A DNA stretch of 6,848 bases, from positions 1 to 6,848 of the forward strand of contig CALJGH010000143.1 in the NCBI GenBank assembly GCA_938073925.1. Reading direction: 5' to 3'. The notes beneath the pieces are model-generated. The model saw only the letters and a program-made list of their open reading frames with translations, was not told where the DNA came from and ran no database searches. The DNA comes from an uncultured Nitrospinaceae bacterium (GTDB taxonomy: Bacteria; Nitrospinota; Nitrospinia; Nitrospinales; VA-1). Positions 1-5,372 of the stretch are shown piece by piece. The position numbers and the translations under genes were made by a program. Position 1 is the stretch's first letter. Each line of letters starts with the position of its first letter.

Positions 1-37
1 TGACATTACCTCTGTTAAAAAAGGCACTCAAAATCCC

Positions 38-1663
38 TTGACTAAAATAGAAACCTTTAATATTGCTGCGCGACTGGAACACTGGGCGGATCAAAAACCA
101 GAATCCGTTGCTCTCATTGAAATGCGTAGCGGACGACAGAGAACGTTTAAAGAACTGGAACAGGAAAGCAGTCGGCTCGCCTCGGGTCTGGTTCAATTTG
201 GGATGAAATCAGGTGAGCGGGTTTTGCTGATGGTGCCCTATGGTATCGATTTTGTAACCCTGACCTTTGCCATGTTCAAGGCAGGCCTTATTCCAGTTCT
301 CATTGATCCCGGGCTGGGCAAAAAGAATGTCCTGAAATGTATAAAACAAGTTCAGCCTCATGGAATGATTGCAATTCCACTCGCCCACGCGATAAAAAAA
401 ATTTTTCCCGGCACTTTTAAATCCATCCAACATAATGTAACCGTTGGCACAAGATGGTTCTGGGGTGGAGCCTCCCTGAATAAGTTGCTCGATTCAGGAA
501 AAACAGATTTTAAAATGGCCTCCATGGAAAAAGAACACCCTGCGGCTATCTTGTTTACCAGTGGTAGCACGGGCCCTGCAAAAGGAGTTCTTTTTTCTCA
601 TGGAATATTTAATCATCAGGTAAGAATTCTTCAGGAACAGTTTGATATTCAACCTGATGAAACCGATCTGCCGACATTCCCTCTTTTCGGTTTATTCAGC
701 AGCGGATTAGGAATGACCAGTATTATTCCTGATATGGATTCCACAAAACCTGCCCATGTTGATCCCAAAAATATTATTGTTCCAATACAGAATTTTAAAA
801 TTTCCAGCAGTTTTGGTTCGCCAGCTTTATGGGATACGGTCAGCCAATATTGTCTGGATCAAAATATTCAACTTCCTACTTTAAAGCGCATCATCATGGC
901 AGGGGGTCCTGTTTCCGGTGATTTGCTTGCACGGTTTGAAACCATCGTTGATAAGAGCTGTAAAATTTACACACCCTATGGAGCTACAGAAGTTCTACCG
1001 GTATCCTTAATAGACAGACGAGAAATTCTTGATGAAACATGGTCTTTATCTAACCAAGGAAAAGGAACTTGTGTGGGCCACCCAATTCCCGGTGTTGAAA
1101 TTAAAATAATCGAGATTTCAGACCAGCCGATTTTAAAGTGGCAGGATGTCACCGAGTCTGGCACAAACATCGTGGGTGAAATTGCGGTGAAAGCCGAATG
1201 GGCGACGCGGACTTACTTCAATCGGCAAGACCTGACTCAGCTCGCCAAAATTGAAGACGGAAATTCATTCTGGCATCGAATGGGGGATCTGGGAAGGCTG
1301 GACGAAAAAAATCGCCTTTGGTTTTATGGCAGAAAAAATCAGAGAGTCGTCACCGAATTCGAAACGCTATATACCATTCCCTGCGAAGCCATCTTCAATC
1401 AGCATCCTGATGTCAAACGCTCTGCCCTGGTCGGTACAGGCTATAAAACCAAGCCGGTAATTATTATTGAACCTGTGGAAAGAATAAAGTCTCAAGCAGC
1501 ACGACAAAAATTTACAGCAGAGCTTTTAGAACGCGGAGCAAAATCCTCTTTGACGCAATCCATAACAAAAGTACTTTTCCATGAAGACTTTCCCGTGGAT
1601 GTGCGACATAACGCCAAAATTTTTCGCGAGAAACTGTCCCTCTGGGCAGAGAATCAGAAGTAG
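38..1663 (+). CDS. oleC: OleC-like beta-lactone synthetase (AMP-binding, acyl-CoA ligase superfamily)
   Basis: A 541-residue adenylate-forming enzyme. The ATP-binding loop TSGSTGPAKG is at residues 174-183, the A5 motif YTPYGATEVLP at 311-321, the A7 motif HRMGDLGRLD at 413-422 (ribose-binding D417) and the hinge GRKNQRVVT at 431-439. The C-terminal HNAKIFREKL at 525-534 carries the A10 lysine K527. YTPYGATE, HNAKIFREKL and the N-terminal FNIAARL are typical of OleC, annotated in databases as 'fatty acid CoA ligase family protein'. Characterised OleC proteins use ATP to close 2-alkyl-3-hydroxy acids into beta-lactones, which OleB decarboxylates to olefins; this function is inferred here. The start is TTG at 38, placing FNIAARL about seven residues in, as in the family. 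The only Shine-Dalgarno-like bases (AAGG, 21-24) are 13 bases upstream, and the frame stays open to the window edge, so a start further upstream is possible. No oleD follows. A generic acyl-CoA ligase is the main alternative. Confidence 0.85.
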   Translation: MTKIETFNIAARLEHWADQKPESVALIEMRSGRQRTFKELEQESSRLASGLVQFGMKSGERVLLMVPYGIDFVTLTFAMFKAGLIPVLIDPGLGKKNVLKCIKQVQPHGMIAIPLAHAIKKIFPGTFKSIQHNVTVGTRWFWGGASLNKLLDSGKTDFKMASMEKEHPAAILFTSGSTGPAKGVLFSHGIFNHQVRILQEQFDIQPDETDLPTFPLFGLFSSGLGMTSIIPDMDSTKPAHVDPKNIIVPIQNFKISSSFGSPALWDTVSQYCLDQNIQLPTLKRIIMAGGPVSGDLLARFETIVDKSCKIYTPYGATEVLPVSLIDRREILDETWSLSNQGKGTCVGHPIPGVEIKIIEISDQPILKWQDVTESGTNIVGEIAVKAEWATRTYFNRQDLTQLAKIEDGNSFWHRMGDLGRLDEKNRLWFYGRKNQRVVTEFETLYTIPCEAIFNQHPDVKRSALVGTGYKTKPVIIIEPVERIKSQAARQKFTAELLERGAKSSLTQSITKVLFHEDFPVDVRHNAKIFREKLSLWAENQK

Positions 1664-1667
1664 AAAA

Positions 1668-2678
1668 TTAGAACTTTTTACCCAACACAATGCCGCCACC
1701 ATTTCTGTCCACTCTCGGGTATATGGTGAAATGTTGTCCCTTTTTATCGCTATGCAAACGCAGTAGAGTTTTCGAGGTGAAATAACCCAGAGCTGCGCCC
1801 AAGAAAACATCTGAAGCCCAATGCTTTTCGTCATTGATGCGGGAAAGTCCCGTCATGGTAGCGATACCATAAGATATAGGTTCTATATAGGGAACATCTT
1901 CATATTCATTCGCAATGACAGTAGCGATAGCAAATACGGTGGAGGTGTGTCCAGAAGGAAAAGAGCCATGATCTGTAGTGAACCCATCGAAAGAAGTTGC
2001 AGAGTCGCCTGTCGAAGGTCGATGACGACCTGCCGTCGCCTTTAATACAGTTGTGAACAATCCGGTTACGAGAAAACTTTCCGCAGCAATCAAAGCAGTC
2101 CGCTCGGCCTTGGCATTTTCGCCAAAGTATCCATAAAGATAAAAAGCTCCCAAAGCCGGAAGACTGATGGCTCCATTCCCAAATCTCTCAAAAAACTCAG
2201 ACACATCATCTATAGTAGAACTACGGTTATCTTCAAATCCGTCTCTTATTTCTTCATCCAGAATAAAAAATAAACTTGTGCCACCGGCAATCCAAGCCGC
2301 GGTCATCCAATCAGAATCGTCCCATCTCAATGGCGAGGTCGCGGTATAAGCAATATCCGAAAATATTCCATAAAAATAATCGCGATCAAAATTCAGCCTG
2401 TTTTGCGAATCCCGCAGCCTTTCCCTTTTTCTTGGAGATGAGGTGTAGGTTCGACTATCTGTTATTTTTAAATCATTCAAGTTTGAGTCGAAAAAATTAT
2501 TCCTCTCCTTAAAACTTTTTTCATTTTTAAAGGAGTACCTAGGGCTATCCTCAGTCCCATCACTTTCCTCAAAAAATTCGGATTCTGAAAACTCATCCGC
2601 ATGAGCCCATCCCCCCATCATTATAAAAACTGACAGAAAAAATGTAGCAAATTTAAAAGGTATTGGATTCCTGAACAT
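1668..2678 (-). CDS. Secreted PAP2-family phosphatase
   Basis: A 336-residue protein with all three signatures of the type 2 phosphatidic acid phosphatase family: K213-x6-R220-P221, PSGH at 241-244 (catalytic H244), and SR-x5-H-x2-SD at 279-290 (nucleophile H286, supporting D290). The family hydrolyses phosphate monoesters or diphosphates, often of lipids such as phosphatidate or undecaprenyl diphosphate; the substrate here is unknown. The N-terminus (1-27) is a Sec signal peptide with a likely cleavage site after AHA, so the catalytic face should be periplasmic. Residues 28-105 form a charged, low-complexity linker. Hydrophobic segments follow near 125-141, 170-184, 195-212, 245-256 and 291-303. 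The ATG at 2678 is preferred over the in-frame TTG at 2717 because it gives a normal signal peptide and leaves room for the predicted promoter. Neither start has a good ribosome-binding site. The protein ends in a short strand-like stretch with terminal phenylalanine. It is convergent with the ole gene. Confidence 0.9.
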   Translation of the reverse strand: MFRNPIPFKFATFFLSVFIMMGGWAHADEFSESEFFEESDGTEDSPRYSFKNEKSFKERNNFFDSNLNDLKITDSRTYTSSPRKRERLRDSQNRLNFDRDYFYGIFSDIAYTATSPLRWDDSDWMTAAWIAGGTSLFFILDEEIRDGFEDNRSSTIDDVSEFFERFGNGAISLPALGAFYLYGYFGENAKAERTALIAAESFLVTGLFTTVLKATAGRHRPSTGDSATSFDGFTTDHGSFPSGHTSTVFAIATVIANEYEDVPYIEPISYGIATMTGLSRINDEKHWASDVFLGAALGYFTSKTLLRLHSDKKGQHFTIYPRVDRNGGGIVLGKKF

Positions 2679-2718
2679 AATAAAGAATTTAAATATAAAA
2701 ATAGAATAGCCTATCAAA

Positions 2719-2746
2719 GTTATAACGGCTTCTTAACCCTTGATAA
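2719..2746 (-). promoter_or_regulatory. Putative sigma70-type promoter of the PAP2 gene
   Basis: Read on the minus strand, a -35-like TTATCA (2746-2741) is followed after 16 bases by a -10-like TATAAC (2724-2719). These match the consensus hexamers at four and five of six positions. Transcription would begin near 2712, leaving a leader of about 33 bases before the ATG at 2678. That spacing supports the ATG start, because the alternative TTG at 2717 would precede the transcript start. Sequence pattern only. Confidence 0.4.
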
Positions 2747-2940
2747 TTAGTCATTTCTGCCCACTTTTTGCATAGCCCTCCCCTAAGATCATAACAAAGC
2801 CTTTGAGTAGTATTTTAGTGGAACAGCAGGAGCTAAAAATGCCGGAGACTGAAAGAGCTTGAAAACGGGGGATTAACTCTCTAAATGCAGGCAAAAATTA
2901 TGGTTTCTCTGATCACGTCCGATATGAGGATAATTGAATA

Positions 2941-3135
2941 ATGCGCTCAATCAAGGAAGATAACGTTCAAACTTACCCCATAAGAAAATCCGAGAAACCC
3001 AAACAATACGCATTTCCTATTGTGGTTCTGGTTATCACCACTCTTCTTATTAGCGCAGTATGCAGTCTGGCGATTCCCTACCCTTTGGGAAACTCTATCC
3101 AACAACATATGAAAGAAAACAGCAAACCCAGATAA
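2941..3135 (+). CDS. Small predicted single-span membrane protein
   Basis: A 64-residue ORF whose product I do not recognise. It has a basic, polar N-terminus (1-22, with several Lys and Arg), one strongly hydrophobic segment at about 23-46 (YAFPIVVLV onward), and a short polar tail ending SKPR. The basic N-terminus suggests a cytoplasmic start and a single membrane span. GAGGA at 2926-2930 lies 10 bases before the ATG, an acceptable though slightly long ribosome-binding spacing. The ORF ends in tandem TAA codons (3133-3138). The in-frame TGA at 2935-2937 rules out a longer form from further upstream. It is convergent with rnpB, 51 bases away, and has no close same-strand neighbour. No clear promoter or terminator was found. 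It could be a chance ORF; the membrane segment and ribosome-binding site are the only positive evidence. Confidence 0.45.
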   Translation: MRSIKEDNVQTYPIRKSEKPKQYAFPIVVLVITTLLISAVCSLAIPYPLGNSIQQHMKENSKPR

Positions 3136-3186
3136 TAAAACAAATGCTAATAGGGAGTTGGGAATTAAATTTTTCCAGGTAGGGGA

Positions 3187-3562
3187 GCCGAAGTAAACCA
3201 TAAGCCGGGTTTTGTTCTTCATACTAAAATGAAGCGGTGACCATCAATCTAGGCCTGCTGTTGCCAACAGGCTCAAGCAATCAACCCGAAAGTAAAGGGC
3301 GGGCAACCCACTTTCCTATTTGATCTTGCTCCGGATAGGGTTTACCAAGCTACCGCTGTCGCCAGCAGTACTGGTGAGCTCTTACCTCGCCTTTTCACCA
3401 TTGCCGCCGACTGTTGAAAGTCGGGTAGGCTGTGTATTTTCTGCGGCACTTTCCTTAAGGTCGCCCTCACTCCGCGTTACGGAGTATCCTGCCCTGTGGA
3501 GCCCGGACTTTCCTCTCTCTCGACCCAAGGGCCGAAACAGCGATCACCCGGTTTACTTCGGC
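3187..3562 (-). ncRNA. rnpB: RNase P RNA, bacterial type A
   Basis: The catalytic RNA of ribonuclease P, which cleaves the 5' leader from tRNA precursors. The ends are set by a perfect 13-bp P1 helix pairing 3550-3562 with 3187-3199. P2 pairs 3542-3548 with 3236-3242 (seven pairs, one G-U). The hallmark GAGGAAAGUCCGGGCUCC is at 3515-3498, and its partner near the 3' end, ACCCGGCUUAU, is at 3210-3200. The motif family GGUAAGAGCUCACC, GGUAAACCC and GGAGCAAGAUCAAAUAGG follows the type A order. Local hairpins include CCGACU/AGUCGG (P12-like) and a 6-bp CUUCAU/AUGAAG stem at 3217-3234. The RNA is about 376 bases, normal for type A. Its first 10 bases overlap the end of the upstream zinc-ribbon gene. 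I see no convincing promoter immediately upstream and no intrinsic terminator after P1, so it may be processed from a longer transcript. Confidence 0.97.
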
Positions 3563-4293
3563 ACTGAAGTTTCAGGAACCTCATCCCAAAACAGAAAACT
3601 CAAACAACTTGAGCATTGATGTATTTTTTGGCCCATCTTGATCTCAATAACCATCTGCGGTAACACATGCTGGAAGCATCCTTGGCAAATATCTCCTCGA
3701 AGTCCCGATACCGCTCTTCCCTCTCGAGAGTCAAAAATTTTCTGATACCGTTTCAGGATTACAGTTTCCAATTGATCGGAGATACTTTTCCTTTTTACCA
3801 CCAACTCTTCCAGTTCTTCCTTAAACCTTTTCTCTTCCGTCTCTTTTTTCTGCCTATACTCGCTAAAAAATGCATCCTCTTCTTTACATTTTTTTTCAAC
3901 GCCGGGAATTTCTTTGGCTTTCTCCTCTAAAGTTTCCATAACTTCGAGTTCCTTGTCTTCAATCTTCGACACTTTCTCCTTGATTGCATCGACTTCAGTA
4001 AGGATTGCCGTGTACTCTTTATTTGTTTTTACTGCTGGAAGCTTAGTTTTGGCTTTTGCCATATGGTCATTTTCGCCCTGCACCTCTAACTCAAAATCTT
4101 TGCGCTGTTTTTGCAGTGCTGCGATTTCTTCCCTCACAACCTTTAAAATAATTTTCTTTTTCTCTAATTCAGAACTCGCAGAGTCGAGTTGAAGAGGAAT
4201 ATCTGCGAGAGCTTTTTTGTGCTCAGAAATTTGATCGTCAATTTTTTGCAAATCAACCAGTTGTTGAAGCTGAACCTTTGGCGATACGCTCAT
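3553..4293 (-). CDS. Coiled-coil/C4 zinc-ribbon protein (DUF164, CdsZ/FlgZ-like)
   Basis: A 246-residue soluble protein. Residues 8-185 are rich in Lys and Glu with heptad-like hydrophobic spacing, predicting a long antiparallel coiled-coil hairpin. It contains the family motif KTNKEYTAILTEVDAIK (89-105). The C-terminal zinc ribbon has two CxxC knuckles, C203/C206 and C227/C230. This is the architecture of the DUF164 family, whose studied members in Helicobacter (HP0958/FlgZ) and Chlamydia (CT398/CdsZ) are linked to flagellar or type III secretion proteins and RNA or sigma54 contacts; the role in this organism is unknown. The ATG at 4293 has a good GGAG ribosome-binding site (4301-4298) four bases upstream. 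The stop lies at 3553-3555, inside the P1 helix of rnpB, so Pro245, Lys246 and the stop codon are read from bases that also form the RNase P RNA. It lies 174 bases downstream of secF on the same strand. Confidence 0.9.
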   Translation of the reverse strand: MSVSPKVQLQQLVDLQKIDDQISEHKKALADIPLQLDSASSELEKKKIILKVVREEIAALQKQRKDFELEVQGENDHMAKAKTKLPAVKTNKEYTAILTEVDAIKEKVSKIEDKELEVMETLEEKAKEIPGVEKKCKEEDAFFSEYRQKKETEEKRFKEELEELVVKRKSISDQLETVILKRYQKIFDSREGRAVSGLRGDICQGCFQHVLPQMVIEIKMGQKIHQCSSCLSFLFWDEVPETSVPK

Positions 4294-4324
4294 AATTCTC
4301 CATCTCAGAAATTGGGCTTAAAAA

Positions 4325-4354
4325 AATGTAGCACGGGCATAAAGCAAAATGCAA
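4325..4354 (-). promoter_or_regulatory. Possible promoter for the zinc-ribbon/rnpB unit
   Basis: On the minus strand, TTGCAT (4354-4349) and TACATT (4330-4325) are separated by 18 bases, and the -10-like hexamer is preceded by TG at the extended -10 position. The leader to the ATG at 4293 would be about 25 bases. A second candidate -10, TAAAAT (4410-4405), lies further upstream but lacks a well-spaced -35. Both matches are weak. Their presence in the 174-base gap after secF suggests this unit could be transcribed separately from secDF. Confidence 0.27.
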
Positions 4355-4467
4355 ATGATTCCGCTTTAACCGCTAGACCTTTACCAATAAATTTTGTTGA
4401 ACGGATTTTACACAGCCACTAAGAACTATTGTCTTTTTCCCACCTGAGCGCGGGATTACAGAGGCCG

Positions 4468-5370
4468 CTAACGGTGGGCAGTATTCCGGGAATCCCAATA
4501 AACCAGAAACACACTGGCTATGAAAATAGACGAATATGTTCCAATAAAAATTCCCACGAGCAAGGCGAAAGAAAAGTCATGAATGATTTCGCCGCCAAAA
4601 AAGAACAACGCAATTACTACCAACAAAGTCGTCCCCGATGTTAAAAGGGTTCGGCTGAGTGTTTGATTGATACTCGTGTTTATCATGTCAGCTATAGAGG
4701 ACTTGCCTTTCCGGCGCAGATTTTCTCGTATACGATCAAACACAACTATGGTGTCGTTGAGCGAATAACCGATGATGGTCAGGAAGGCAGCAACAATGAC
4801 AAGTGTAAATTCCTTATCAAAAATCGAAAACGCACCCATGGTCACTAACACATCATGGATCAGTGCAATGATAGCCGCAATGGCATATTGAAGTTCAAAA
4901 CGCCATGAAATATAAATCACGATTCCTATGATGGCATATAAAATAGAGAGCAACGCTTTTTCGCGCAAATCGCGACCTACTTTTGGGCCAACCATCTCTA
5001 CTCTTTCCACCGAAATTTCATCAACATTAAACTTTCCCATGAGGCTCTTGCGAACCATCGAACCCACCGCCTCCAGCTTCTCTTCAGAGCGCTGCACCCT
5101 TATCAGGATGTCTCTTTTCGATCCGAACTCCTGAATAGTGCTTTCCCCTAATCCGATGGTTTTTAGACCATCACGAATCACTTCTATGTCAGGCGGATTC
5201 TTAAACTGCAATTGAATTAACGTTCCACCGGCAAAGTCGATGCCAAATTTAAGACCACCGGATACAGCAACAGAACCCAGCCCAATCAAAATCAAAGCGG
5301 TCGAAAAGATCACCGCTGCTTTAATCCTGCCCATAAAATTAAAATGGGTTTCACTTTTAAACAATTGCAT
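4468..5370 (-). CDS. secF: Protein translocase subunit SecF
   Basis: A 300-residue inner-membrane protein of the SecDF complex, which uses the proton gradient to pull secreted proteins through SecYEG on the periplasmic side. TM1 is at about 17-35, followed by the conserved FGIDFAGG (42-49) opening the periplasmic P4 domain (about 40-130). TM2-TM6 are near 139-157, 161-181, 188-208, 242-260 and 266-291. The signature GYSLNDTIVVFDRIREN is at 201-217, and NQTLSRTLLTSGTT at 235-248. D206 and R240 have the same 34-residue spacing as the proton-path residues D637 and R671 of Thermus SecDF, so the channel residues look intact. The length is normal for a stand-alone SecF. The ATG follows the secD TGA after two bases, implying translational coupling; a weak GAG about nine bases upstream is the only ribosome-binding signal. 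Confidence 0.97.
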   Translation of the reverse strand: MQLFKSETHFNFMGRIKAAVIFSTALILIGLGSVAVSGGLKFGIDFAGGTLIQLQFKNPPDIEVIRDGLKTIGLGESTIQEFGSKRDILIRVQRSEEKLEAVGSMVRKSLMGKFNVDEISVERVEMVGPKVGRDLREKALLSILYAIIGIVIYISWRFELQYAIAAIIALIHDVLVTMGAFSIFDKEFTLVIVAAFLTIIGYSLNDTIVVFDRIRENLRRKGKSSIADMINTSINQTLSRTLLTSGTTLLVVIALFFFGGEIIHDFSFALLVGIFIGTYSSIFIASVFLVYWDSRNTAHR

Positions 5371-5372
5371 AA

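Noticed and set aside
1634..1649. CTGTCC/GGGCAG hairpin as a terminator for the PAP2 gene
   Set aside because: On the PAP2 (minus) strand the stem contains a C-A mismatch and only three T follow it.
2740..2753. FNR-like box TTGATAATTAGTCA
   Set aside because: Only the left half-site matches the TTGAT-N4-ATCAA pattern, and the bases also serve the predicted PAP2 -35 element.
2830..2905. Glycine-riboswitch-like stretch (GGAGAC, GAAAGAG, ACTCTC, CAGGCAAAA)
   Set aside because: The fragments resemble glycine aptamer pieces, but they do not form the P1 and P3 helices in order, and the downstream ORF is not a glycine gene.
2947..3222. Minus-strand ORF of 91 residues
   Set aside because: It begins inside the 3' end of RNase P RNA and runs antisense to the better-supported small membrane ORF. 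It has no ribosome-binding site and no recognisable domain.
3600..3614. Inverted repeat CTCAA-ACAAC-TTGAG with T-rich sequence after it on the minus strand, as a terminator or attenuator before rnpB
   Set aside because: The stem is only five AT-leaning pairs, lies within the codons of the second zinc knuckle (C227/C230), and the following tract is interrupted by C and G.
3320..3619. Plus-strand ORF of 99 residues
   Set aside because: It lies antisense to RNase P RNA and the end of the zinc-ribbon gene. Its composition reflects the structured RNA and not a protein.
4438..4455. Hairpin 12 bases after the secF stop as an intrinsic terminator
   Set aside because: The minus-strand stem UCCCGC/GUGGGA with a 6-base loop is real, but it is followed by AAAAGACAAU rather than a U-run. 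At most it is an mRNA-end stabiliser.
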